64,000 nt of DNA from the NCBI RefSeq assembly GCF_900602065.1, contig NZ_UWFN01000091.1, positions 124,001-188,000 on the forward strand. Reading direction: 5' to 3'. Numbering within the stretch: the first letter of the stretch is position 1; every line of letters begins with the position of its first letter. Both the position numbers and the translations under genes were made by a program. Source of the DNA: Pseudomonas viridiflava. GTDB lineage: Bacteria > Pseudomonadota > Gammaproteobacteria > Pseudomonadales > Pseudomonadaceae. The notes beneath the pieces are model-generated. The model did no database searches. It saw only the letters and a list, made by a program, of their open reading frames with translations, and was not told the origin of the DNA. Below are positions 36,657 to 47,727 of this stretch, piece after piece.

Positions 36657-36682
36657 CGTTCAAATTGCAGCTGAAAGCAAAA

Positions 36683-36715
36683 AAGGGCCGGATATCACTA
36701 TCCGGCCCTTTTTTT
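36683..36715 (+). terminator. Intrinsic terminator of lipA
   Basis: AAGGGCCGGATA-TCAC-TATCCGGCCCTT is followed by five or more T: a 12-bp perfect stem, one of the strongest terminators in the window. Confidence 0.95.
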
Positions 36716-36771
36716 GTTTGCGAATGTTCAGAGTGTTAAAGACTCTATCCTGGCCTGCAAACCCAACTCCC

Positions 36772-36861
36772 GTGGGAGCGAATTCATTCGCGAAAGCGGT
36801 ATTCCAGCCAATGAAAATGTGTTGAATGGACTGCCCTCTTCGCGAATGAATTCGCTCCCAC
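36772..36861. repeat. REP pair, ATTCATTCGCGAA class
   Basis: Inverted arms GTGGGAGCGAATTCATTCGC and GCGAATGAATTCGCTCCCAC lie between the convergent lipA and transglycosylase genes. Confidence 0.9.
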
Positions 36862-36887
36862 AAGTGTCCGCGCAAATTTGCCTGATT

Positions 36888-38207
36888 CTATGGCTTGCGC
36901 AGATTCTGCAGCAACTCCTGTGTCGGATACCCATCTGCTGGCCAGCCGAGCGCCTGCTGCGCACTGCGAATGGCTTTGCGCGTATTGGCGCCGATAATGC
37001 CGTCTGGGTTGCCTGCGTCGTAGCCTTTGGCCGAGAGCAGGGTTTGCAGTTCCATGCGCTCAGAGCGTCCTAGAGGGACGTCTCCACGGGGCCAACTGCC
37101 TTCGACGTAGCCACCACCCTGGAATCGTCCCGACAACAGCCCGATAGCCAGCGCATACGAGGAGGAGTTGTTGTAGCGCAGGATGGCGCGGAAGTTATCC
37201 ATCACCAGAAAGGCCGGGCCTTTATAGCCTGCCGGTAACAGCAGGGCGGCCTGTTGCTGGGCCGCCGTGGGTGGCAAGGCGCTGCCGTTGGGCAGCGTCA
37301 GCCCCAGTTGTTGCCATTCAGCCAGAGTCTTGCGGGTCGACGCATCAGCCAGCGCATAGTCAAAACCAGGCGCCAGTTTGACTTCGTAGCCCCAGGGCTG
37401 ACCGGTCTGCCAGCCAGAGCTTTGCAGGTAATGAGCCGTCGATGCGAGCGCATCAGGCGCGCTGTTCCAGATATCACGGCGACCGTCACCGTCAAAGTCA
37501 ACGGCATGAGTGTTGTAGGTCGTCGGGATGAACTGCGTCTGGCCCATGGCGCCGCCCCAAGAGCCGATCATTTGTTCTGGCGATATATCGCCCTGTTGCA
37601 GAATTTGCAGCGCAGCCAGCAGTTGGTCTTGAGCGAAACTGCGACGTCGACCTTCGTAGGCCAGTGTCGCCAGCGAGCGAATGACGGATTGCGAACCCTG
37701 GAATTGTCCGAAGTTGCTTTCCATACCCCACACCGCAACCAACGCATTGCGATCAACGCCGTAACGTTGTTCGATGGTTTGCAGGACCCCAGCGTACTGG
37801 TTGAGTAATGCCTGCCCCTTGCGAACCCGCGCATCCGAAATTGCGCCGTCCAGATATTCCCACACCGGGCGGGTAAATTCTGGCTGGCTGCGATCAGCCT
37901 TGACCACTTTCATGTCTGGCGTGACGCCAGTAAAAGCGCGATCAAAAATGTCCGGTCTGATACCTGCCTTGAGGGCTTGCGTGCGGAAGCCAGCCTGCCA
38001 GTCGGCAAAGCTCATGGTCGGGAGGATATCGAGATTGGCATCTACGGCAATCGCCGGGGCAGGGGAGGCCACCGGGGTTGTGTTGACGCGGGGAAGCGGT
38101 GTGGCGTCGGCTGCTGTCGGCTTTTCCGCGCAGGCAACTAACAGGACAAGGCTGGAGGCAGCGATCATTTGGCGCATTTGCCAACGTCGGAAAAAACAAG
38201 AGGGCAT
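36888..38207 (-). CDS. MltB-family lytic murein transglycosylase with peptidoglycan-binding domain
   Basis: A second MltB-type enzyme, 439 residues. The signal contains the lipobox-like LVAC (SSLVLLVACAEKP), suggesting a lipoprotein. The catalytic glutamate is in VAVWGMESNFGQFQGS; GGAMGQTQFIPTTYNTHAVD and DFDGDGRRDIWNSAPDALAS are the family blocks. Residues about 370-435 form a PG_binding_1 domain (LQTLLSAKGYDAGNPDGIIG), absent from the mltB product at 31198. The ATG at 38207 was chosen; one 14 codons upstream has no support. It resembles the SltB2/SltB3 enzymes of P. aeruginosa. Confidence 0.94.
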   Translation of the reverse strand: MPSCFFRRWQMRQMIAASSLVLLVACAEKPTAADATPLPRVNTTPVASPAPAIAVDANLDILPTMSFADWQAGFRTQALKAGIRPDIFDRAFTGVTPDMKVVKADRSQPEFTRPVWEYLDGAISDARVRKGQALLNQYAGVLQTIEQRYGVDRNALVAVWGMESNFGQFQGSQSVIRSLATLAYEGRRRSFAQDQLLAALQILQQGDISPEQMIGSWGGAMGQTQFIPTTYNTHAVDFDGDGRRDIWNSAPDALASTAHYLQSSGWQTGQPWGYEVKLAPGFDYALADASTRKTLAEWQQLGLTLPNGSALPPTAAQQQAALLLPAGYKGPAFLVMDNFRAILRYNNSSSYALAIGLLSGRFQGGGYVEGSWPRGDVPLGRSERMELQTLLSAKGYDAGNPDGIIGANTRKAIRSAQQALGWPADGYPTQELLQNLRKP

Positions 38208-38291
38208 GCTTGGGTCCAAGGTATTACCGTTAGGTGCAGACCTTAACATGCCTGCAGGCCGGAAAGGACCTCAGGGAACAGTCGTGATGTT

Positions 38292-38447
38292 TCAAGCCGC
38301 CAGAAAGCAAGAAGCCTCCCAGCTTTTAGACTGGAAGGCTTCGCGGCGGTAGCTGCCTTTGCCTTTGCCGGGTTGTTCCTGGCGGCTGCGGAACAATGGC
38401 TGGGCGATGATGGATTTGGCCTTGTTGGGCCGCTTTGGCTTTTTCAT
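38292..38447 (-). CDS. arfA: Alternative ribosome-rescue factor ArfA
   Basis: A basic 51-residue protein that rescues ribosomes stalled on non-stop messages with RF2 when trans-translation fails. The sequence KKPKRPNKAKSIIAQPLFRS, then KGKGSYRREAFQSKSWEAS, matches the ArfA core (PLFR...KGKGSYxRK...WEAS). The last third of the gene folds into a stem-loop (38311-38342); in known arfA genes RNase III cuts there, making the arfA message itself non-stop, so tmRNA normally suppresses the protein. It lies between the MltB-type gene and holA on the same strand. Confidence 0.9.
   Translation of the reverse strand: MKKPKRPNKAKSIIAQPLFRSRQEQPGKGKGSYRREAFQSKSWEASCFLAA
38311..38342 (-). promoter_or_regulatory. 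Intragenic stem-loop of arfA
   Basis: GAAGCCT-x-CCAG pairs with CTGG-x-AGGCTTC around a short loop: a 12-bp stem with one mismatch inside the coding sequence. It corresponds to the RNase III/termination hairpin known in other arfA genes. Confidence 0.8.
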
Positions 38448-38580
38448 GGAAGGTGCTCTCTCGGCGGATAGGTAAGCGGCGCAGATGATCGGCTCAAGAC
38501 AGAGCTGTGTCTAATTGATCTGCGCTATCGTTGGCAAATTTAGGTGTGAAGATTATTCATTGGCCTGAAAGTCCGGTCCT

Positions 38581-38650
38581 TGTGGGAGCGAATTCATTCG
38601 CGATGAAGACATCTCAGGCGATACATAGGCTGCGGATGTACCTTCCACAG
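38581..38650. repeat. Half REP element, ATTCATTCGCGAA class
   Basis: The left arm TGTGGGAGCGAATTCATTCG is complete, but the right side ends in CCTTCCACAG; the second palindrome has been lost by deletion. Confidence 0.7.
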
Positions 38651-38686
38651 GCACAGATATCTCAGCAGGAATAGTCCGAGCAGGCG

Positions 38687-39724
38687 TTACTCCGCTGGTA
38701 ACGCCAGCCGCTGTCCGGCCATCAGCAACGATAACCGACTCAAGCTGCTCCATGGCGAGCCGACCGCCTGGCCTTTGATCTGCGCATCGATGCGTTGCGC
38801 GTCCATCAGCAATTCACCCCAGCGCTTGGCGGAGTAGCGCTGCAATGCCTTGCTCATCAGTGGTTTTCGTTTATCCCAAATGGGCGGTCGTGCTGAGCTG
38901 AAAGCTTTGTCCAGTGGCACGCCCTGGCTGAATTGCAGCGCCAGGTTGGCCAGAACCCGCAGTTCACGAGACAGCGCCCACAGAATGACCGGCGGCTCGA
39001 CACCTTCGCCGCGCAGTCCCTCAAGCATCCGCAAGGCGTGAGAGGCTTCGCCGTTCAGGATCGCGTCGGTAAGGCCGAAAACATCAAATCGCGCGCTATC
39101 AGCGACTGCCGCTTGCACGGTCTCGACAGTGATCTGACCTTCTTCGGCCATCAGCTTGAGCTTTTCGATTTCCTGCGCTGCTGCCAGCAGATTGCCTTCC
39201 ACTCGAGCGGCTATAAGCTCAACGGCATCCTGAGTTGCGCTCAGACCGGACTGAGACAGGCGCTGGCGAATCCACTGTGGCAACTGCCCAGCATCCACTG
39301 GCCAGATTTGCACGAACTGAGTCTGGGCGCCCTCGACCAACGCTTTGCCCCATTTGGTTTTCTGCGCGCTGCCATCGAGCTTTGGCAAGCTGATCAGCAG
39401 CAATGTGTCTTCCGCCGGGCGTGAACAGTACTCCATCAGCGCTGCAGCCCCTTTGTCGCCAGGCTTGCCGGAAGGCAGGCGCAACTCCAGCAGGCGACGT
39501 TCGGCGAAAAGCGACATGCTCGCACCGGCTTGCAGCAGCGTGCCCCAGTCGAAACTGGAGTCGGCACTAAAGACCTGACGTTCATCAAACCCTTGCTGTC
39601 TTGCGGCGGCTCGAATAGCGTCGGCGGCCTCTTGGCACAGCAACGGGTCGTCGCCGCTGATCACGTAAACAGGCGACAGGTTGCCTTGCAGGTGTTTGCC
39701 GAGTTGGGCCGGTGCGAGTTTCAT
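38687..39724 (-). CDS. holA: DNA polymerase III delta subunit
   Basis: Clamp-loader subunit that opens the beta sliding clamp. The 345-residue protein shows LSPVYVISGDDPLLCQEAAD, the diverged AAA core (RLLELRLPSGKPGDKGAAAL, LLLISLPKLDGSAQKTKWGK), EGNLLAAAQEIEKLKLMAEE and the C-terminal collar LSLLMAGQRLALP. The ATG at 39724 matches the family start MKLAPAQLGKHL. It is transcribed behind leuS and lptE as in other gamma-proteobacteria. Confidence 0.96.
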   Translation of the reverse strand: MKLAPAQLGKHLQGNLSPVYVISGDDPLLCQEAADAIRAAARQQGFDERQVFSADSSFDWGTLLQAGASMSLFAERRLLELRLPSGKPGDKGAAALMEYCSRPAEDTLLLISLPKLDGSAQKTKWGKALVEGAQTQFVQIWPVDAGQLPQWIRQRLSQSGLSATQDAVELIAARVEGNLLAAAQEIEKLKLMAEEGQITVETVQAAVADSARFDVFGLTDAILNGEASHALRMLEGLRGEGVEPPVILWALSRELRVLANLALQFSQGVPLDKAFSSARPPIWDKRKPLMSKALQRYSAKRWGELLMDAQRIDAQIKGQAVGSPWSSLSRLSLLMAGQRLALPAE

Positions 39725-39777
39725 ATGAGATTCCTCGGTGTCCCTGACGCCGCGTTGGCTGGCAGCAAACCAAAGAC

Positions 39778-39847
39778 CTGTAGGAGCCAACGTGTTGGCG
39801 AGGCGGCGTGTCTGGCATTCCCTTCGCCAACACGTTGGCTCCTGCAG
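39778..39847. repeat. REP-like pair, AACGTGTTGGC class
   Basis: Inverted arms CTGTAGGAGCCAACGTGTTG and CAACACGTTGGCTCCTGCAG flank a short centre. It is the only copy of this class in the window and lies in the lptE-holA spacer, inside a presumed operon. Confidence 0.8.
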
Positions 39848-39907
39848 GAGAATGCACTTCAAGAAAATAAAAAAGGGAGGCCAGCAAGGAGCTGGCCCCG
39901 GGCATTT

Positions 39908-40513
39908 TTAACGAGAAGGGATTTCGATCGGCGACTGTTGTGGAGTTTCGTCGCGAATACGTTGTGCGGCTTCCAGTGCATCGGCTTCAGCCTTGGCGAC
40001 TGCGTCGGCCTTGGCCTGCAGTTCATCCAGTTGTGCTGGCGTCAATTGCTGCAGTTGGGCCATCAGGTTCTGTATCAGGTCGCTGCGCATTTCGTTGCGA
40101 ACCTGCACAGCCTGCAGGTCAGAGCCAGTCAGGTTATTGCCATCATGCACGTAGATCTTTTCGATCTGGATTTTGCGTTGCAACAGCTGACGATTCTGAC
40201 TGCCCTTTATTTCGTAGTTGAGCGTGGTGTTCAGCGTGTACTCGGCTGCACGCCCAGCGCCTCCTGAGCTCGCTTTACGCTGAGTCTCCTGTTCATCGAG
40301 AATAGCCAGCTTGTACGGAGCACCGGTGTAGATCTTTACGCCATTGCCTTCCAGAACCTGGCGCAGTTGCACAACGGTTTTACCGTAGGCATCACGCGCG
40401 CTGAGGTCCAGTTCCTTGATGGACAGCTGGTTTTCACCGGTACCACGCAGCTGGAAACCACAGGCGCTCAACAATACGGCGAGGCCCATAACCAGCAAAT
40501 TGCGTTTGATCAT
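39908..40513 (-). CDS. lptE: LPS-assembly lipoprotein LptE
   Basis: Outer-membrane lipoprotein that plugs LptD and delivers LPS to the surface. The 201 residues start with a lipoprotein signal (LLVMGLAVLLSACGFQLRGT) and continue with LDLSARDAYGKTVVQLRQVL and YTLNTTLNYEIKGSQNRQLL. The tail is a charged, alanine-rich helix. The ATG at 40513 was chosen for the signal peptide. It lies between leuS and holA, the conserved position. Confidence 0.95.
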   Translation of the reverse strand: MIKRNLLVMGLAVLLSACGFQLRGTGENQLSIKELDLSARDAYGKTVVQLRQVLEGNGVKIYTGAPYKLAILDEQETQRKASSGGAGRAAEYTLNTTLNYEIKGSQNRQLLQRKIQIEKIYVHDGNNLTGSDLQAVQVRNEMRSDLIQNLMAQLQQLTPAQLDELQAKADAVAKAEADALEAAQRIRDETPQQSPIEIPSR

Positions 40514-40602
40514 CTTGATGCTCCCCTTGAAACCGTTTGGGTCGACTCTGCGAACCCAGGAAATATGTTCAGCGCCCGCGCATGGTCGGGCGCCTGATCC
40601 CA

Positions 40603-43218
<2,616 letters not shown>

Positions 43219-43523
43219 TTACTAAAGATTGGTGACCCTTGACCTCTTCGTTGCATCGCCGAGTCAGGTCGGCACCGCTTGCCGGACAATGGAAACTGCC
43301 TGTGCGGTGCTTTCGTGCTCACGCGAGCGGAAGTGGAATTACAGGAAGCGCCGTAGCATACATGAGCGCCGACTATCGAGGGAAACCCTGATTGCGTGGC
43401 TCATTGCTCCCAGGGACCTGTTGCGCAGCACCCAGCCGCCGTTTGTCGCAGCAATGCACCGGTTTTGACAGCGGCGCTAAGCTCAATGACGAGGGTATGT
43501 TTTATCTTCGATGAGGTGAGCGG

Positions 43524-43895
43524 ATGACAGAGCTGCAGCACACAGCAACAACCCCCGAGCTGTACGAACGTTTGATTAATCGGCTGGGCCTTGCTCTGGA
43601 AACGGCAGACATTGCAGTGCGACTGCGTGACGAGTGGCCTGAGGAGCTGGAACTCCGTGGCTTGAGTCGTGCCGAGTTCGATTTGATTGAAGCCTACTTA
43701 AACAACGGTGCCGTTGCGGCAGGTGGTGAGGTGAATCCTGATGTAAAAAGCAGTTTCATCGTTTCACGAGAGCCCGTGGGGACGGTATCGATGCCGTCGT
43801 ATTCAGCCAAGGTCATCTGGCTGAAGGATAAAAAGCGCGCCATGACCCTGGCGAAGTTGAGCCGTCACAACTCAAGCAATTTTTTCAGGCGTTAA
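43524..43895 (+). CDS. Conserved-looking hypothetical protein, 123 residues
   Basis: A soluble product with an acidic helical first half (ELYERLINRLGLALETADIA, RLRDEWPEELELRGLSRAEF, DLIEAYLNNGAV) and a basic C-terminus (VIWLKDKKRAMTLAKLSRHN). I do not recognise the family. GAGGTGA eight bases before the ATG is a good ribosome binding site and codon use matches the chromosome. It is followed 85 bases later by the ydcF-like gene on the same strand, with three hairpins between them. Confidence 0.75.
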   Translation: MTELQHTATTPELYERLINRLGLALETADIAVRLRDEWPEELELRGLSRAEFDLIEAYLNNGAVAAGGEVNPDVKSSFIVSREPVGTVSMPSYSAKVIWLKDKKRAMTLAKLSRHNSSNFFRR

Positions 43896-43900
43896 CCTTC

Positions 43901-43937
43901 GCAGGCTGCGGGCCTGCATCATAAGCATTGTTGCTTA
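43901..43937 (+). other. Two small hairpins upstream of the ydcF-like gene
   Basis: GCAGGC-TGCGG-GCCTGC (43901-43917) and TAAGCA-TTGT-TGCTTA (43922-43937) follow directly after the upstream stop codon. Neither has a T tract. Confidence 0.5.
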
Positions 43938-43957
43938 GCGTCAATCCTTCTAGGCTT

Positions 43958-43980
43958 CGGGCATCTTCTGGAGATGCCCG
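43958..43980 (+). promoter_or_regulatory. Hairpin overlapping the ribosome binding site of the ydcF-like gene
   Basis: CGGGCATCT-TCTGG-AGATGCCCG is a perfect 9-bp stem that ends directly at the ATG at 43981. The only Shine-Dalgarno candidate, GGAG at 43970-43973, lies in its loop and stem, so folding should restrict initiation. Confidence 0.6.
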
Positions 43981-44742
43981 ATGCCTGTCCGCTATTTTTT
44001 CAAAGCGCTTTTTCTCCCTCCCGGTATTTTCTTCGTCCTGTTGCTGCTGGCTTTTTATGTGCGTCGTGCCCGGCCGCGTCTGGCTGCAATATGTTTTGCG
44101 ACGGGCCTTGGAGGGCTGTGGTTGATGAGCTTGCCTGTGGTCGTAGAGACCGCTGCGCGCAGTATCGAACAAGTACCGCCGATGCCACGCAGCGAGTGGG
44201 CAGCCCTTGCGCAGCAGGCGGACGCGATTGTGATTCTCGGCTCGGGCCGCGAGCGTAATGACCCGAGTTGGGGGGCTGACATCCCGACAGGCGTGGCCCT
44301 TGAGCGTATGCGCTACGCAGCAAGGCTGGCCAAGGCTTCAGGCCTGCCGATTCTGACGACCGGTGGCTTGCATTACGGCGAGCCGCCGAGTGAGGCGGCC
44401 ATCATGGCTGAGTCTTTGGAAAACGACTTTGGTGTGCCAGTGCGCTGGCAGGAAGGGTTGAGCCGCACGACCTGGGAAAACGCAACGATGACGGCGGCCA
44501 TCTTGCAGCCGTTGGGTATCAAGCGGGTGGTGCTTGTAACCCAGGGCTGGCACATGCCGCGCTCGAAATGGAGCTTCGAAAAGGCTGGATTTACGGTGGT
44601 TGCCGCCCCCGTCGGTTTTTTGAGTGCCGACAACGCCCGCGTGTTTGGTGGCTGGCTGCCGGAAAGCCGGGCAATCTGGCAGAGCGGGCAGTTGCTCAAT
44701 GAGGCGGCGGGGTTGCTGGTTTATCCGTGGGTTTATCCATAA
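43981..44742 (+). CDS. YdcF/ElyC-family (DUF218) membrane protein
   Basis: A 253-residue inner-membrane protein with two N-terminal helices (about 10-25 and 35-52) and a DUF218 domain: ADAIVILGSGRERNDPSWGA, RYAARLAKASGLPILTTGGL, RTTWENATMTAAILQPLGIK and VTQGWHMPRSKWSFEKAGFT. The E. coli relative ElyC affects envelope and undecaprenyl-carrier metabolism; that role is only suggested here. The start ATG directly follows a hairpin. Confidence 0.92.
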   Translation: MPVRYFFKALFLPPGIFFVLLLLAFYVRRARPRLAAICFATGLGGLWLMSLPVVVETAARSIEQVPPMPRSEWAALAQQADAIVILGSGRERNDPSWGADIPTGVALERMRYAARLAKASGLPILTTGGLHYGEPPSEAAIMAESLENDFGVPVRWQEGLSRTTWENATMTAAILQPLGIKRVVLVTQGWHMPRSKWSFEKAGFTVVAAPVGFLSADNARVFGGWLPESRAIWQSGQLLNEAAGLLVYPWVYP

Positions 44743-44750
44743 GACGAGCC

Positions 44751-44825
44751 CTGTAGGAGCTGCCGAAGGCTGCGATAGCGGTGCATCAGGGAGAACGCTA
44801 TCGCAGCCTTCGGCAGCTCCTACAG
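44751..44825. repeat. REP pair, GCCGAAGGCTGCGA class
   Basis: Inverted arms CTGTAGGAGCTGCCGAAGGC and GCCTTCGGCAGCTCCTACAG lie between convergent ydcF-like and lnt genes. The pairing extends through the centre (TGCGATAGCG/CGCTATCGCA). Confidence 0.9.
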
Positions 44826-44832
44826 AGGCTAG

Positions 44833-46353
44833 TTACACCGTCTTGGAAATCCGGCTCGCTACCAGTGCCCAGCCAATCAGTAGTACGCAAACAATCGCCA
44901 ATGGCCAGGAGCGCCAGCGCAGGTACGGCGTCAGTTGCTGCATCGGCACAACTTCGCCGTACATCACGCCGCGTTCGAATTGAGGGATGCTGGTGGTGAT
45001 TTTTCCAAACGGGTCAATCAGCGCGGTAACGCCGTTGTTGGTCGCGCGGATCATCCAGCGGCCAGCCTCCAGCGCGCGCATCTGCGCCATTTGCAAGTGT
45101 TGAAGCGGGCCGATGGAGGTGCCGAACCACGTGTCATTACTCACCGTCAGCAGCAATTCGCTTTGCGCTGAAAGCCCGGCAGCAAACTCGGGGTAAACCA
45201 CTTCATAGCAAATGAATGGCGCGATCCGGTAGCCTTTGGCTTGCAGCATTGCCTGATCGCTCGGACCGCGAGCGAAGTCGGACATAGGCAGGTCAAAAAA
45301 TGCGATCAGGCCGCGCAGAAGGTCCTGCAAAGGGACGTACTCGCCAAACGGCACCAGCTTTTGCTTCAGGTAAGTGCCTTCGCCCTGACCCACTACGGTG
45401 ATGGCGTTGTAGTAGTTGTAGCTGCCGCGATCATTGGATTCACGCAGCGGGACGCCGGTAATAAGTGCTGAGCCTCGCTCCGTCGCGAACTGCCCCATCA
45501 TTTTCAGATAGCCTTCAGCGGAGCTTTTGAGCACCGGTACGGCGGTTTCCGGCCAGATGATCAGGTCGGCCTGTTGCGAGCGGAAAGTCATGTCGCGATA
45601 CAGCGCCAGTTGCGCGTTGAGCTGTTCGGGGTCCCATTTCATCTGTTGTTCGATGTTGCCCTGCATCGCGACCACTTTCAGCGGCGCACCAGCGGGCGAC
45701 GTCCAGGCGTAACCTTTCAGCGCCAACGACACAATCCATGGCCCGACCAGAAGAACCAGCGCCGCAGCCAGGAACGACTTGCGCGCCCGCAGCCTTGAAA
45801 TATTGCACAACAGCGCAGCCGTCAGTGCCAGAGTGAAGGACACCAGCCACATCCCGCCGAGCGGTGCGAGGCCTGCCAGTGGCCCTTCAAGTTGACTGTA
45901 ACCGGAGTAGAGCCATGGGAAGCCGGTGAGAAACCAGCCGCGGAACGCTTCTTGAACCAGCCACAGGGCTGCAAAAGCGAGTGCGTCGGCTAGCGGGGCT
46001 TCGTTGCGGCGGATCCAGCGTGCCCACACCCAGGCGGGCAGGGCAAAGAACCAGGCAATACAGGCGATAAACAGTAGCATCAGGAACCCGGCGAGCAGCA
46101 CCGATGCGCCGCCGAAGTTATGAATGCTGACATAGATCCAGCTGGTGCCAGCCCCGAACAGGCCAAAGCCAAAGCACCAGCCGCGCCCCAGCGCCTGACG
46201 TGGACGCAGGTCGCGCAGACCGAGATAGAACAAGGCCAGCGCGACCAGGGCCAGCGGCCAGATATCGTAGGGGGCTAAAGCGAAGGTGGTAAGCGCGCCA
46301 GCCACCACAGCCAGCAGGTTACCGGGCCAGCCGGGGCGGGAGATCCAGCGCAT
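44833..46353 (-). CDS. lnt: Apolipoprotein N-acyltransferase
   Basis: Inner-membrane enzyme adding the third acyl chain to lipoproteins before Lol export. The 506 residues have an N-terminal multi-helix part and a C-terminal periplasmic nitrilase domain: the catalytic glutamate is in IIWPETAVPVL, the lysine in TYLKQKLVPFGEYVPL and the cysteine in APFICYEVVYPEF. A final membrane helix follows. It is transcribed behind corC with a 25-base gap. Confidence 0.97.
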   Translation of the reverse strand: MRWISRPGWPGNLLAVVAGALTTFALAPYDIWPLALVALALFYLGLRDLRPRQALGRGWCFGFGLFGAGTSWIYVSIHNFGGASVLLAGFLMLLFIACIAWFFALPAWVWARWIRRNEAPLADALAFAALWLVQEAFRGWFLTGFPWLYSGYSQLEGPLAGLAPLGGMWLVSFTLALTAALLCNISRLRARKSFLAAALVLLVGPWIVSLALKGYAWTSPAGAPLKVVAMQGNIEQQMKWDPEQLNAQLALYRDMTFRSQQADLIIWPETAVPVLKSSAEGYLKMMGQFATERGSALITGVPLRESNDRGSYNYYNAITVVGQGEGTYLKQKLVPFGEYVPLQDLLRGLIAFFDLPMSDFARGPSDQAMLQAKGYRIAPFICYEVVYPEFAAGLSAQSELLLTVSNDTWFGTSIGPLQHLQMAQMRALEAGRWMIRATNNGVTALIDPFGKITTSIPQFERGVMYGEVVPMQQLTPYLRWRSWPLAIVCVLLIGWALVASRISKTV

Positions 46354-46378
46354 TTACATTCCTTAGAACGGGGTGGCG

Positions 46379-47221
46379 TTACGAACGTGAAATTGGGCTC
46401 AAGCGCAGCAAGTGAATACGACGGCTGTCAGCGTTGAGAATCCGGAAACGGTACGCGCCGATTTCGGTGATTTCATTACGCTTGGGCAGATGCCCGAACG
46501 CGCTCATCACCAGACCGCCAACCGTATCGAATTCATCATCAGAGAACTCGCTGTCGAAAAACTCGTTGAAGCTTTCGATGGGCGTGAGCGCCTTGACCAG
46601 AAAGTCGCCACTCGGCAGAGGCTTGATGTAGCTGTCTTCCTCAACGTCGTGCTCGTCTTCGATATCGCCGACGATCTGCTCCAGAACGTCTTCGATAGTC
46701 ACCAGCCCGGCCACGCCGCCGTATTCGTCGATGACGATGGCCATGTGGTTGTGGTTGGCGCGAAACTCACGCAGCAGTACGTTCAGGCGCTTGGATTCGG
46801 GCACGAATGTAGCAGGGCGCAGCAAGTTCTTGATGTCGCCTTCGCCGCCATCCTCCTTGAGGATCAGTGGCAGTAGATCCTTGGCCAGCAATACGCCGAG
46901 CACGTCGTCATGGCTTTCGCCAATGACAGGGTAGCGCGAGTGCGCGGCGTCGATGACTGCCGGGAGAAACTCCCGTGGCGTCTGGCTGGCCTTAATGCTG
47001 ATCATCTGCGAGCGCGGCACCATGATGTCGCGCACTTGCAGATCAGCTACCTGAATGGCGCCTTCGACGATGGCCAGCGCTTCGCTGTCCAGCAGCTTGT
47101 TCTGGTGGGCTTCGCGCAGCAGCTCAAGGAGCTCCTGGCGGTTTTTCGGCTCATGGGCAAAAGCTTGGGTGAGCTTACCCAGCCATGACTTTTGCCCGTT
47201 GCTCGATCGATCTTCGCTCAT
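46379..47221 (-). CDS. corC: CorC-type CBS-domain protein (Mg/Co homeostasis)
   Basis: A 280-residue cytoplasmic protein with two CBS domains (LQVRDIMVPRSQMISIKASQ, NHMAIVIDEYGGVAGLVTIE) and a C-terminal CorC/HlyC transporter-associated domain (LPSGDFLVKALTPIESFNEF, DTVGGLVMSAFGHLPKRNE). It lacks the DUF21 membrane domain, as CorC/YbeX does. It sits in the conserved miaB-ybeZ-ybeY-corC-lnt series. Confidence 0.96.
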   Translation of the reverse strand: MSEDRSSNGQKSWLGKLTQAFAHEPKNRQELLELLREAHQNKLLDSEALAIVEGAIQVADLQVRDIMVPRSQMISIKASQTPREFLPAVIDAAHSRYPVIGESHDDVLGVLLAKDLLPLILKEDGGEGDIKNLLRPATFVPESKRLNVLLREFRANHNHMAIVIDEYGGVAGLVTIEDVLEQIVGDIEDEHDVEEDSYIKPLPSGDFLVKALTPIESFNEFFDSEFSDDEFDTVGGLVMSAFGHLPKRNEITEIGAYRFRILNADSRRIHLLRLSPISRS

Positions 47222-47226
47222 AGCCC

Positions 47227-47727
47227 TTACTCGTTGTCCTTGCTTGGTATTGCTGAATGTGGAGGTTCGTCGTGTTCGTCGTCTGCATAGGGATCGGGAT
47301 AGCCCAACTCTCCAAGCAACGTTCGTTCCAGCGCTTCCATTTCCTCGGCTTCGTCATCGTCTATGTGGTCGTAACCCAACAGATGCAGACAACCGTGAAT
47401 GACCATGTGCGCCCAATGTGCGTCAATCGCCTTGCCTTGTTCCTGTGCTTCCCGGGCGATTACCGGCACGCAGATGACCAGGTCACCGAGCAGCGGTATA
47501 TCCAGCATATCGTCGGGCACGTCAGCAGGGAACGACAGGACATTAGTCGCGTAATCCTTGTGGCGCCATGTGTGATTGAGCTCGCGGCCTTCGGTTTCAT
47601 CCACCAGCCGGATGGTCAATTCGGAGTCGGCACTGCGCTGGCGTAAGCCCATTTCGCACCAAAGGCGGAACTGGGCTTCGCTTGGGACAGTTGCTTCACT
47701 CGCCAGTTGCAAGTCCAGCTCAAGCAT
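47227..47727 (-). CDS. ybeY: Endoribonuclease YbeY
   Basis: Zinc-dependent RNase of 16S rRNA maturation and ribosome quality control. The 166-residue product carries [20 protein letters not shown] and the zinc motif [20 protein letters not shown] (H-x3-H-x5-H). The ATG at 47727 (MLELDLQLA) lies in the end of ybeZ with an 8-base overlap; a longer in-frame ORF reaching 47901 is only ybeZ read in another frame. Confidence 0.97.
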   Translation of the reverse strand: MLELDLQLASEATVPSEAQFRLWCEMGLRQRSADSELTIRLVDETEGRELNHTWRHKDYATNVLSFPADVPDDMLDIPLLGDLVICVPVIAREAQEQGKAIDAHWAHMVIHGCLHLLGYDHIDDDEAEEMEALERTLLGELGYPDPYADDEHDEPPHSAIPSKDNE

